Source: Parvicella tangerina | Lineage (GTDB): Bacteria; Bacteroidota; Bacteroidia; Flavobacteriales_D; Parvicellaceae | Assembly (NCBI RefSeq): GCF_907165195.1 | Contig: NZ_OU015584.1 | Coordinates: forward strand, 744,001 to 808,000 | DNA length: 64,000 nucleotides | Direction of reading: 5' to 3' | In this document: piece after piece, positions 35,791 through 44,466 of the stretch | Layout of the letters: every line of letters starts with the position of its first letter | Numbering within the stretch: position 1 is the stretch's first letter | Translations under genes and position numbers: made by a program | Notes under the pieces: generated by a model | Database searches by the model: none | What the model was told of the DNA's origin: nothing | Seen by the model: the letters and a program-made list of their open reading frames with translations, nothing else

Positions 35791-36532
35791 GTGTTTGATG
35801 CTAATAATGTTGCTGATTGCAGGGGGGGGTGGATATACACAAACAATTATCCTAAAGCAATCTGTTCCAGAATCTCTGGAAGATGATGATGATGACTTTG
35901 GTCCCAATCGAAAATTCTTCTCACACCCTTATACTGGAATTGGTTTTGTGGTTGGAGGATATGATCATGAGAGCGATACCTTACCTCCCGTTAAGTTTGG
36001 AAACAGTTTTTCGTTCGTCACAGGAACAAGATATTACAGAAATTATAACCCTTTTATTGCTCGGGTACTTGATTATGAGATTGGCTATGAGCAGCACAGT
36101 TTGAATTTTAGTAAGGATCACGATATTGGTATACCGGTAGATAATGCGGATATTAAAAAGGCAAAGTACTGGTTAGTGAAAGTAGGGCTCGCCTGGAGTT
36201 ATCAATTCAACTTTAAAGTAAAGAGGGGCAATCAATTAGGAACTTATTTGTCCATTGGCGCTTATGGAGACTACCTATTGTTCAGAAGATTTACTGCTTC
36301 TTATGAATCCAGACAATCTAATTATGCTGATAATATTAAGATTGCCTTAAGTAAAATTGATTTCTTTAATAAATGGGATTACGGTGCGCTTGTTCGATTC
36401 GGAAAAACGAATTGGAGTTTGTTTGCAAAATATCGATATGCCAACTACTTCAATGACAAAGCCTCTGAAAATAGCATCAAAGAGTTGCCTCGGTTTATTG
36501 TGGGGTTAAACTTCTTTCCTGGAAATATTTAA
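35768..36532 (+). CDS. outer-membrane barrel-like protein coupled to the subtilase
   Basis: 254 residues with a signal peptide (MNKRLMIRCLMLIMLLIAGGGGYTQ) followed by an Asp-rich linker (EDDDDDFGP) and alternating beta strands with aromatic girdles (ARVLDYEIGYEQHSLNF, FAKYRYANYFNDK) ending in PRFIVGLNFFPGNI, fitting an outer-membrane barrel of about eight strands. A run of eight G at 35822-35829 encodes the Gly stretch in the signal peptide. The start overlaps the subtilase by 23 bases; a second ATG at 35783 is possible. Confidence 0.75.
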   Translation: MNKRLMIRCLMLIMLLIAGGGGYTQTIILKQSVPESLEDDDDDFGPNRKFFSHPYTGIGFVVGGYDHESDTLPPVKFGNSFSFVTGTRYYRNYNPFIARVLDYEIGYEQHSLNFSKDHDIGIPVDNADIKKAKYWLVKVGLAWSYQFNFKVKRGNQLGTYLSIGAYGDYLLFRRFTASYESRQSNYADNIKIALSKIDFFNKWDYGALVRFGKTNWSLFAKYRYANYFNDKASENSIKELPRFIVGLNFFPGNI

Positions 36533-36538
36533 TGCTGC

Positions 36539-37516
36539 ATGCTCAAGGATAATCACGGTAGAGAACATAGTTATTTACGGATCTCTCTAACAGAGAAATG
36601 CAACTTAAGATGTACCTATTGCATGCCAGAGGATGGCGTGGATCTCCGTCCCTCCAGAGAATATATGACGGTTAAAGAGGTGCTGAATTTAGCAAGGCAA
36701 TTTGTTGAACTTGGAGTCAATAAGATTCGCCTCACCGGAGGCGAGCCTCTAGTCTTTAAAGGATTTTCCGAAGTCCTGATTGGTTTGGCCGAACTTCCTG
36801 TAGAATTAAGTATTACAACGAATGGAATCCAGCTCCATAAGTATTTTGATGAATTGCAACGAGCCAATGTGAGTAAAATCAATATTTCTATTGATACGCT
36901 GGAAGAAGAAAAATTCAATGTTCTAACCAGAAGAAAAGGATTCTCTAAAGTATGGCAGTCGATTCGTGAAGCGATAAAACGAGGTTTTCATGTAAAGTTG
37001 AATATGGTAGTGATGAAAGGGTTTAATGATAACGAGGTTGTTGATTTTGTTGCCTTGACCAATGATCTGCCAATAGAAGTAAGGTTTATTGAATTCATGC
37101 CGTTTGATGGTAATCAATGGAATTGGGATAAGGTGGTTCCAGAAGCACAATTGATGAACGTAATTGAACAACATTTTGGTCAATCAAGTTTGCAAACCTT
37201 ACCACTGGAAAAAAACTATATTGCCCGAACTTTTTCTCTACCTGACGCCAAGGGTTGTTTTGGGTTCATCAGTACGATGACTCACTCGTTTTGTGGTGGT
37301 TGCAATCGTATCCGTTTAACCGCAGATGGACATATTAAAAATTGTCTATTCACAGACGATGAAATCGATCTATTAACCCCATTGCGCGAAGGGAAGTCGG
37401 TGGTGCATTTAATTGAGCAATCCATAAAAAATAAGCATCCAAGAAATGGTGGGATAGACTTTGAGAATCCAGCTTCGATCCATGCGCATCGGTCAATGAT
37501 CTCAATAGGAGGCTAA
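36539..37516 (+). CDS. moaA: GTP 3',8-cyclase MoaA
   Basis: Radical SAM enzyme for the first step of molybdenum cofactor synthesis, converting GTP to 3',8-cH2GTP. 325 residues. The N-terminal cluster motif is CNLRCTYCMPEDG and the C-terminal cluster motif is CGGCNRIRLTADGHIKNCLF, both complete. The C-terminal GG tail needed for GTP binding is present (SIGG). It is close to the barrel gene (6-base gap) but unrelated to it in function. No moaC, mog or moeA gene lies in the window. Confidence 0.97.
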   Translation: MLKDNHGREHSYLRISLTEKCNLRCTYCMPEDGVDLRPSREYMTVKEVLNLARQFVELGVNKIRLTGGEPLVFKGFSEVLIGLAELPVELSITTNGIQLHKYFDELQRANVSKINISIDTLEEEKFNVLTRRKGFSKVWQSIREAIKRGFHVKLNMVVMKGFNDNEVVDFVALTNDLPIEVRFIEFMPFDGNQWNWDKVVPEAQLMNVIEQHFGQSSLQTLPLEKNYIARTFSLPDAKGCFGFISTMTHSFCGGCNRIRLTADGHIKNCLFTDDEIDLLTPLREGKSVVHLIEQSIKNKHPRNGGIDFENPASIHAHRSMISIGG

Positions 37517-37577
37517 TAGGTTTTCAACATTTAATTTGAATTCATCGACAATCCCAAGTGTGGTACTGAAAAAATCG

Positions 37578-37585
37578 TAAATTTG
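37578..37585 (+). promoter_or_regulatory. -7 element of the aldolase-accD unit
   Basis: TAAATTTG, 32 bases before the fbaB ATG. Confidence 0.4.
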
Positions 37586-37617
37586 CCGTCTAAATTATTT
37601 AGCAAATACTAGAAAAA

Positions 37618-38676
37618 ATGTCAAAAACGATTGAAATTTTAGGTGCAGATGGCGAGGCACTTTTGAATCATAAATGTGAGACGATCAGTAAGGACCTGCT
37701 AACACTTCCAGGTGCTGATTTTGTAGATAGAAGTTTTGGAAATTCAAACAGAAGTCCTCAGGTTTTAAGAAGCCTTCAAGCTTTGTATGGTACAGGAAGA
37801 TTGGCTAACACTGGGTATGTTTCCATCCTACCTGTTGATCAGGGCATCGAGCACAGTGGTGGAGCATCTTTTGCGCCAAATCCTATTTATTTTGATCCAG
37901 AAAACATAGTAAAGCTTGCTATTGAAGGTGGATGTAATGGTGTAGCTTCTACATTCGGAGTGTTAGCTTCATGTAGTAGAAAATATGCGCATAAAATTCC
38001 GTTTATTGTCAAGTTGAACCACAACGAAATGTTAACCTATCCAGAGAAATTTGATCAAATCATGTTCGGTAGTGTTGATGAGGCCTGGAACCTTGGAGCT
38101 ACAGCAGTGGGTGCCACGATCTATTTTGGTAGTGAGAACAGTAACAGACAAATTATTGAGGTAGCTGCAGCATTTGAAAGAGCGCACGAATTAGGTATGG
38201 CAACCATCCTTTGGTGCTACACTAGAAATAGCGCTTTCAAAAAAGATGGTGTAGATTATCATGTGGCAACGGATTTAACGGCTCAGGCAAATCACTTAGG
38301 CGTTACTATTCAGGCAGATATCATCAAACAAAAGCTTCCGGAAAGAAATGGAGGGTATACGGCTGTTGGATTTGGAAAAACGCATCCTAAAGTTTATAGC
38401 GAATTATCTACGGATAATCCTATCGATTTGACAAGATATCAAGTAGCCAATTGTTACATGGGAAAAAACGGACTGATCAACTCAGGAGGTGCCTCTACAG
38501 GAGATGGACAGTCTGACTTGAACCAGGCAGTGACCACAGCGGTGGTAAACAAAAGAGCTGGAGGACATGGTTTGATCTCCGGACGAAAAGCTTTCCAAAA
38601 AGACATGAAAGATGGTGTTGCGTTGTTGAACGCCATTCAGGATGTTTATTTGGATGAATCAATCACGATTGCTTAA
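37618..38676 (+). CDS. fbaB: class I fructose-bisphosphate aldolase, FbaB/DhnA type
   Basis: Cleaves fructose 1,6-bisphosphate in glycolysis by a Schiff-base mechanism. 352 residues. The [10 protein letters not shown] segment, [12 protein letters not shown], and the Lys in [10 protein letters not shown] fit the DhnA class I aldolases, not class II zinc enzymes. accD follows after 23 bases with no terminator, so the two are co-transcribed. Confidence 0.93.
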   Translation: MSKTIEILGADGEALLNHKCETISKDLLTLPGADFVDRSFGNSNRSPQVLRSLQALYGTGRLANTGYVSILPVDQGIEHSGGASFAPNPIYFDPENIVKLAIEGGCNGVASTFGVLASCSRKYAHKIPFIVKLNHNEMLTYPEKFDQIMFGSVDEAWNLGATAVGATIYFGSENSNRQIIEVAAAFERAHELGMATILWCYTRNSAFKKDGVDYHVATDLTAQANHLGVTIQADIIKQKLPERNGGYTAVGFGKTHPKVYSELSTDNPIDLTRYQVANCYMGKNGLINSGGASTGDGQSDLNQAVTTAVVNKRAGGHGLISGRKAFQKDMKDGVALLNAIQDVYLDESITIA

Positions 38677-38699
38677 ACGCAATAAAAAAAACTAAGCCT

Positions 38700-39542
38700 A
38701 TGAGTTGGTTTAAAAGAAAACTGAAAGGAATAGTTACCCCTACTAAAGAAAAGAAGGAAACTCCTGATGGACTTTGGTACAAGACTCCCAAGGGAGATAT
38801 CATAGATACCAAGGTGTTGGAGGAAAACCTCTATGTAACTCCAGAGGAAGGTTATCACGAAAGAATCGGTTCCAAAGAGTATTTCGACATCATTTTTGAC
38901 GACCATAAATACAAAGAGTTAGATAAAAATCTTAGTTCAGCAGATCCATTGGAGTTTGAGGATACTAAGAAATATGTAGATAGAATTGAGGCTGGGAAGA
39001 AAAAAACAGGTTTAAACGATGCGGTTGCAACAGCCTTTGGAAAAACCTCTGGTCATGACCTTGTTGTAGCTTGTATGGATTTCGGTTTTATCGGAGGATC
39101 TATGGGGTCAGTTGTTGGTGAGAAAATCGCCAGAGCAATTCAGTATGCGATCAAAAAGAAATGTCCGTTTATGATGATCTCCAAATCAGGGGGTGCACGT
39201 ATGATGGAAGCAGGCTTCTCTTTGATGCAAATGGCTAAAACTTCAGCAAGATTGACACAGTTATCAGAAGCTGGTCTGCCTTATATTTCATTCTTGACCG
39301 ACCCTACAACTGGAGGTATTACAGCTTCCTTTGCAATGTTGGGAGATATTAATATTGCTGAGCCTGGAGCGCTAATCGGTTTTGCCGGTCCTCGTGTAGT
39401 AAAAGATACGGTAGGTAAAGATTTACCCGAAGGGTTCCAAACTTCAGAATTCTTATTGGAACATGGTTTCTTAGACTTCATTGTCGATAGACGAGAGTTA
39501 AAAGAGAAACTCGAACAGGTGATTCGATTATTTGAAAACTAA
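38700..39542 (+). CDS. accD: acetyl-CoA carboxylase carboxyltransferase subunit beta
   Basis: Transfers CO2 from biotin-carrier to acetyl-CoA to make malonyl-CoA. 280 residues. The crotonase core is complete: [25 protein letters not shown]-like segment, [38 protein letters not shown] and GFAGPRVV. The zinc ribbon that normally sits near residues 25-55 is replaced by KTPKGD and VTPEEGYH; all four Cys are gone. I recall the same loss in other flavobacterial AccD, so this is a lineage trait. The alpha subunit is not in the window. Confidence 0.95.
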   Translation: MSWFKRKLKGIVTPTKEKKETPDGLWYKTPKGDIIDTKVLEENLYVTPEEGYHERIGSKEYFDIIFDDHKYKELDKNLSSADPLEFEDTKKYVDRIEAGKKKTGLNDAVATAFGKTSGHDLVVACMDFGFIGGSMGSVVGEKIARAIQYAIKKKCPFMMISKSGGARMMEAGFSLMQMAKTSARLTQLSEAGLPYISFLTDPTTGGITASFAMLGDINIAEPGALIGFAGPRVVKDTVGKDLPEGFQTSEFLLEHGFLDFIVDRRELKEKLEQVIRLFEN

Positions 39543-39562
39543 TTTCAGACAGAATATTTTAG

Positions 39563-39589
39563 AGAGGCTTCCAAATGGGAGCCTCTTTT
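39563..39589 (+). terminator. terminator after accD
   Basis: AGAGGCTTCC/GGGAGCCTCT ten-pair stem (one G-T), AAAT loop, then TTTT. Confidence 0.8.
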
Positions 39590-39614
39590 GTAGATTCTAC
39601 ATCGTAATCATAGA

Positions 39615-39983
39615 TTAGTCAAGCACCTCTTGACTTGAGCTAAATACTTCATTCGAATATTCTTGTCTTAAGAACTCACTTACTTTGTCTCTTACCAGCT
39701 TTTGTTTCCTTAAAACAGTAAAATGCCAGATAAGAAATGGAATAAGAATGCCAAATAAAAAAATACTCAGAACAAAAAGCATTTGTGCACCAATTGTTGG
39801 AAATCCTTCAATAATTCTAATGAAGCCTTTTTTTTCTCCAAGAATGCTCGCTCCAACAAAATTTGTTTCGGCTATTATTAGCATTTTAGTTCCTCTAAAA
39901 GACATTTTATACTCTGGAAAATGTTCCTCTAGTTTTGATTTAATCTCGATTAGAGTATACGGGTTTTCTACTTTTACTTTCAT
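39615..39983 (-). CDS. small membrane protein of unknown function
   Basis: 122 residues. A short cytosolic-looking N-terminal half (MKVKVENPYTLIEIKSKLEEHFPEYK), a hydrophobic hairpin near 67-90 (IGAQMLFVLSIFLFGILIPFLIW), then a basic C-terminus (HFTVLRKQKLVRDKVSEFLR). No recognised family. It is isolated, convergent with accD. A 200-base gap with no other signal lies on its upstream side (40003-40205). Confidence 0.6.
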   Translation of the reverse strand: MKVKVENPYTLIEIKSKLEEHFPEYKMSFRGTKMLIIAETNFVGASILGEKKGFIRIIEGFPTIGAQMLFVLSIFLFGILIPFLIWHFTVLRKQKLVRDKVSEFLRQEYSNEVFSSSQEVLD

Positions 39984-40205
39984 GTTTTTTTATCTTAAAT
40001 AACCGAAATTATAGTTTTTACCGAGAATTCGTGTCTACTCAGTTCAAATCCTTAGTAAGTTTAATCAATTACCAAATGAAAATAGGTACAGAAAAGGAGG
40101 TGTACGGACATATTATGCTATCTATTATATACAATTGTGGCTAACTGATTTTAATCATTTTGCAGATTCAATTCCCGTCCTAGCTTTGCCGAAAATTTTG
40201 AAGCT

Positions 40206-41423
40206 ATGTGGAAGAAGAAATCACAAGAAGAGATCAAAGCGCATGTGTTTAGTGCATTAGAAAAGAATGTGAACTATCAGGAGGCGACCATTTTAGGTAT
40301 TCCAGCCTCTCATTTGGATGATCACGTTTTTTCACAGGACGCGGCTTTTCTGAAAGACGCACCTTTCATGTCTACTTTGGTACAGAACCCGAACAACATC
40401 GGTTGTCACACCTTAGGTAAATCAGAGTCGTTTTTTGCGGGTTCTCAAGAGATCGAAAAAGAAGTGTTAGAGATCTGTGCGGAAGATATTCTAAAATGTC
40501 AACCAGGTCAATACGATGGCTACGTAGCTTCAGGAGGAACAGAAGCAAACATACAGGCGTTGTGGATTTATAGGAATTACTTCCAGCAGGAGCATAAGGC
40601 TCAATTGAATGAAATCCTGATCTTGTGTAGTGAGGATAGCCACTATTCCATGGACAAAGGAGCGAATCTTTTGGCAATTGATATCCAAAAAGTTCCTGTG
40701 AATCCTGATGATCGAACACTCGAGAAAGAGGAGTTGGACCAGTTGATCAAGGAAGCGCAAGCAAACGGAAAGAAGTACTTCATTGTAGTGATCAACATGA
40801 TGACGACCATGTTTGGTTCGGTGGATGATGTGGAGGTTTATATCGCTGCACTTGAGGATAACAAGGCGAAGTATATGCTACATATTGACGGTGCTTACGG
40901 AGGTTTCTATTATCCTTTTACGAAGAATGCGGAAAATTTAAACCTGTCGCACCCTAAGATTTCTTCGGTGACGCTGGATGCGCATAAAATGGCTCAAGCG
41001 CCTTATGGTACCGGAATATTTTTGGCGAAGAAAGGCTTGATTCAATATGCTAATACGAAGGAAGCGAGTTATGTCGAAGGAGAAGATTATACACTCATCG
41101 GAAGTCGCTCTGGAGCTAACGCAACAGCGGTTTGGATGATCTTATCAAAGAATGGTCCCTACGGTTGGCAAGAAAAAGTATTTGTTTTACAACGAAGATG
41201 CGAATGGATGTGTGAGCAGTTGGATCAACTGAATATTGAATATTACCGCTATCCCAATTCAAACATCATCACGATTAGAAGCGAATTTGTACCTGCTGAA
41301 GTCGCCAAGAAATACGGTTTGGTGCCGGATAATCATCAAAATCCAAAATGGTTTAAGATCGTAGTAATGGATCATGCTACGATTGAGAAGCTGGAGATGT
41401 TGGTGGAGGATCTTAGAGGTTAA
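40206..41423 (+). CDS. PLP-dependent group II decarboxylase
   Basis: 405 residues, cytosolic. The PLP lysine is Lys261 in LDAHKMAQAP, with the upstream His in CSEDSHYSMDKGA stacking on the cofactor and Asp in HIDGAYGGFYYPF binding the pyridine nitrogen. This is the group II amino-acid decarboxylase family (histidine, glutamate, tyrosine or aspartate decarboxylases), and the substrate is not clear from sequence. The N-terminal part has QPGQYDGYVASGGTEANIQALW, the substrate-channel segment. Confidence 0.88.
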   Translation: MWKKKSQEEIKAHVFSALEKNVNYQEATILGIPASHLDDHVFSQDAAFLKDAPFMSTLVQNPNNIGCHTLGKSESFFAGSQEIEKEVLEICAEDILKCQPGQYDGYVASGGTEANIQALWIYRNYFQQEHKAQLNEILILCSEDSHYSMDKGANLLAIDIQKVPVNPDDRTLEKEELDQLIKEAQANGKKYFIVVINMMTTMFGSVDDVEVYIAALEDNKAKYMLHIDGAYGGFYYPFTKNAENLNLSHPKISSVTLDAHKMAQAPYGTGIFLAKKGLIQYANTKEASYVEGEDYTLIGSRSGANATAVWMILSKNGPYGWQEKVFVLQRRCEWMCEQLDQLNIEYYRYPNSNIITIRSEFVPAEVAKKYGLVPDNHQNPKWFKIVVMDHATIEKLEMLVEDLRG

Positions 41424-41434
41424 TTTTTTACGCT

Positions 41435-41442
41435 TACATTTG
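41435..41442 (+). promoter_or_regulatory. -7-like element before the small membrane gene
   Basis: TACATTTG, eight bases before ATG 41451. This would make the transcript nearly leaderless. Confidence 0.35.
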
Positions 41443-41450
41443 TTGGATCG

Positions 41451-41894
41451 ATGGATTTAGGAAAGATCATAGCAAATGTTTTTGTTGCAGGAGTATCTAC
41501 TGGTGTGCCAACAGTTCTGATTTTTGGTGTTTTGTTATTAATGGACGATATCTCAGGAAAAGGTTTAGATGGTTCTGACCAAGCCGCAAAAGCTGGGTTC
41601 TACTTAATTACCCCTGTTTTGTTTGGAGTTGTCGGTATGATTGTTCAATTTATACTAATGGCTGTTTACAGAAGTAACCGCGGTAAGTCTTATCAGTTAA
41701 TACTGTTTGTGGCAGTGACTATATTTCTTAGTGTGGTAACTGCGCTAATGTGGTACGTTCTTTTAAAGGTCCCTAAACTAAATGAATTCAAATTGTTTTG
41801 GATTTTATTAGCAGTAAGCAGTAGTTACTTTCTAGTTTCCCAAACGATTTTTGTATTGTTCGAAAGATTTTGGTTTAATTCTCAACCCTCATAA
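41451..41894 (+). CDS. four-helix membrane protein of unknown function
   Basis: 147 residues with four hydrophobic helices (for example VFVAGVSTGVPTVLIFGVLLL and LILFVAVTIFLSVVTALMWY). No family was recognised. It runs 13 bases into the convergent lysA gene at its 3' end. Confidence 0.6.
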   Translation: MDLGKIIANVFVAGVSTGVPTVLIFGVLLLMDDISGKGLDGSDQAAKAGFYLITPVLFGVVGMIVQFILMAVYRSNRGKSYQLILFVAVTIFLSVVTALMWYVLLKVPKLNEFKLFWILLAVSSSYFLVSQTIFVLFERFWFNSQPS

Positions 41895-43048
41895 TAAACC
41901 ACCTCAGGAATTTTCCTCAAATTATACTGATTCGCCATTACCTGTCCGTATGCCCCCGCACATCGTATGGCTACGATATCCCCACGCTCGGTTTGAGGGA
42001 GTTTTACGCGTTTGCCAAAACAGTCGCTGGATTCACAAATAGGACCAACTACATCGTAAAATTCATCAGCATTATGGGTTGACTTCGAAATGTTTTCGAT
42101 CTTGTGATAGGCCTGATAAAGTGCAGGACGGATCAATTCGGTCATACCCGCATCTACAATCGCAAAGTTCGTGCGCTGACCATTCTTGATGTAAAGTACT
42201 TTAGTAATTAACTCTCCCATGGTGCCCACTAAAGCCCTTCCCAATTCAAAGTGTAATTCCTGGTGCGGTTGTAACTCCAAAAAATCATTAAAGATGGCAA
42301 AGAACCCCTCGAAATCAACAATTGGATTGAGGTCGGGCTGGTAATAGTCAATACCTAATCCGCCTCCCACGTTGATATGTTCTAATAGGATTCGATGCTC
42401 AATAAACCATTGCTGAATTTCATTGACGCGCAGACACAAACTTCTATATGCACTCAGGTCCACAATCTGACTCCCAATGTGGAAATGAAGTCCCGTCAGT
42501 TTAATGTTCTGACATTGTTCCAGCGTCTTTAAAATGGTCTCAAACTCCCAACGATTGATACCGAATTTATTCTCTTCAAGTCCCGTAGTAATGTACTTAT
42601 GGGTGTTCGCATTTACATTCGGATTGATACGTAACGCTATTCTGGCAATCTTTCCTTTTTTCTCTGCTAGTTCATTGATGACCTCAATTTCCTGAATGCT
42701 CTCGCAGTTGAATGTAAATATTTCCGTATCTAATCCGATATTGATCTCTTCATCCGTTTTTCCAACACCTGCAAAGGCAGTATGATTGGGTGAGAAACCA
42801 TTTTCTATTGCCGTTAGAATCTCTTGTCCGCTAACACAATCAGCACCGAAACCATAACTGGAAATCGTGCTCAGTACATGGGAATCAGAATTCGCTTTGA
42901 GGGCATAGTGAACCTTATAGTTGTACTTGTCCGCAGCATTTTTGCAGGCATCCAGCGTAGCTGTTAATAAGTCCATGCGATACAAATAAAATGGAGTAGG
43001 GTATTGCTCCACTTTTTGTAGAATGTAATCTCTATTCAATTCCATCAT
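41882..43048 (-). CDS. lysA: diaminopimelate decarboxylase
   Basis: Last step of lysine synthesis, meso-diaminopimelate to lysine and CO2. 388 residues. PLP lysine in VHYALKANSD, glycine-rich phosphate loop GGGLGIDY, substrate-binding HFHIGSQI, and the C-terminal signature GPICESSDCFG with the conserved Cys. The ATG overlaps the lysC stop (ATGA), so the two lysine-pathway genes are coupled. Confidence 0.96.
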   Translation of the reverse strand: MMELNRDYILQKVEQYPTPFYLYRMDLLTATLDACKNAADKYNYKVHYALKANSDSHVLSTISSYGFGADCVSGQEILTAIENGFSPNHTAFAGVGKTDEEINIGLDTEIFTFNCESIQEIEVINELAEKKGKIARIALRINPNVNANTHKYITTGLEENKFGINRWEFETILKTLEQCQNIKLTGLHFHIGSQIVDLSAYRSLCLRVNEIQQWFIEHRILLEHINVGGGLGIDYYQPDLNPIVDFEGFFAIFNDFLELQPHQELHFELGRALVGTMGELITKVLYIKNGQRTNFAIVDAGMTELIRPALYQAYHKIENISKSTHNADEFYDVVGPICESSDCFGKRVKLPQTERGDIVAIRCAGAYGQVMANQYNLRKIPEVVYYEG

Positions 43049-44376
43049 GCAACTGTTTTAGTTGTAAACAGACCTGAATGCAAGGCTTTCAACGCTCCCT
43101 CTTTGTCTGATTCATTTACAAGAATAGACACATTGTTGTTACTCCCTCCATAAGAGATCATGCGTATTGGAATGTCTTTCAGTGAACCAAAGATCTGTTC
43201 GGCATAGCCTTTTTTCTCCGACAAGAAGTCGCCAACTACGCAAACAATGGTTTGCTTATTATCAATTTCTACGTGCGCATATTTTTTTAGCTCGTCTAAG
43301 ATGTCACTTAGTCTCGTGTCATCATCTATGGTCAGGGAAACTGCTACCTCAGATGTAGTGATCATGTCGATAGGTGTTTTGTACCTTTCAAATACCTCAA
43401 AAACATTTCTCAAAAAACCATACGCATTCAACATTCGTCCGGATTTGATTTTGATCGCTGTAATTCCATCTTTAGCAGCAATTGCAGTGACGCGATCTTT
43501 GTCTGTGTGTTCAGAAATAATGGTTCCTCTGGCTTCTGGCTGCATTGTGTTCTTTAAGGCAATTGGAATCCGGTGTTCTTGAGCGGGCCAAACGCAAGAG
43601 GGATGAAGGATCTTAGCTCCGAAATAAGCTAACTCAGCTGCTTCATTGTAGGATAGTGCTTCAACGGGATGTGTGCCTTCTACAATTCTTGGGTCGTTAT
43701 TGTGCATGCCATCAATATCGGTCCAAATCTGTACTTCATCGGCATTAATCGCAGCACCGATCAAGGTTGCGGTGTAATCACTGCCTCCTCGCTTCAAATT
43801 GTCAATTTCACCAAAAGCATTTCTACAGACGTACCCCTGAGTAATGAAAATAGATGTGTCTTCATGAGCTACCAGCTCTTTCTCTAAGTTAGATTGGATA
43901 TAATACTCGTCAGGTTCCAGGTTTTTATCGATCCTCATGAAATCTAAGGCAGGAATGAGTTCGGTTTTAATACCTATTTCATCACAGTAAATCTTGAATA
44001 AGTTCGTAGATAGTAATTCTCCTTGTGCAAGCAATGCTCTTTCTTCATAAACCGTGAATAAGTCTTTGGTGAATGAGATCAAATAATTAAAGTTCTCCTC
44101 AATAAGCTCATTGGCCCTAGTTAGACTTGCTTCGGTGGAGTATAGTTCTGCTATCAAGGCTTCATACTCTGAACGTAATGTCATGATTTTGGAAGTAGCA
44201 TCTTCTTTTTTCTGTTTATACAGTGCATCACCTATTGCTACCAATTTATTAGTCGTTCCACTCACAGCAGAGAGTACAACAATTTTTTTGTGCGAATCCA
44301 TAGTGATCAACTTCGCAACTTCTTTCATCCGTTCAGCACTTCCTACAGAAGTACCTCCAAATTTCATAACTAGCAT
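43045..44376 (-). CDS. lysC: aspartate kinase, monofunctional
   Basis: Phosphorylates aspartate, first step to lysine, threonine, methionine and diaminopimelate. 443 residues. KFGGTSVGSAERM at the start, the FITQGYVCRNAFGEIDNLKRGGSDYTA active-site region, and two C-terminal ACT domains for feedback control. No homoserine dehydrogenase fusion. Upstream of lysA with a four-base overlap, so product and next enzyme are expressed together. Feedback by lysine is likely but not proven here. Confidence 0.96.
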   Translation of the reverse strand: MLVMKFGGTSVGSAERMKEVAKLITMDSHKKIVVLSAVSGTTNKLVAIGDALYKQKKEDATSKIMTLRSEYEALIAELYSTEASLTRANELIEENFNYLISFTKDLFTVYEERALLAQGELLSTNLFKIYCDEIGIKTELIPALDFMRIDKNLEPDEYYIQSNLEKELVAHEDTSIFITQGYVCRNAFGEIDNLKRGGSDYTATLIGAAINADEVQIWTDIDGMHNNDPRIVEGTHPVEALSYNEAAELAYFGAKILHPSCVWPAQEHRIPIALKNTMQPEARGTIISEHTDKDRVTAIAAKDGITAIKIKSGRMLNAYGFLRNVFEVFERYKTPIDMITTSEVAVSLTIDDDTRLSDILDELKKYAHVEIDNKQTIVCVVGDFLSEKKGYAEQIFGSLKDIPIRMISYGGSNNNVSILVNESDKEGALKALHSGLFTTKTVA

Positions 44377-44466
44377 ATCTAAATGATTTAGGGGACACGA
44401 ATATAAGGGATAATTGCGTTCTAAGTGTACTTAAGAGATACAGTTTAATTAGATTTGTCCTCTCGA

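Noticed and set aside
36539-37516. Moco riboswitch before moaA
   Set aside because: The gap to the preceding gene is only six bases, leaving no room for one.
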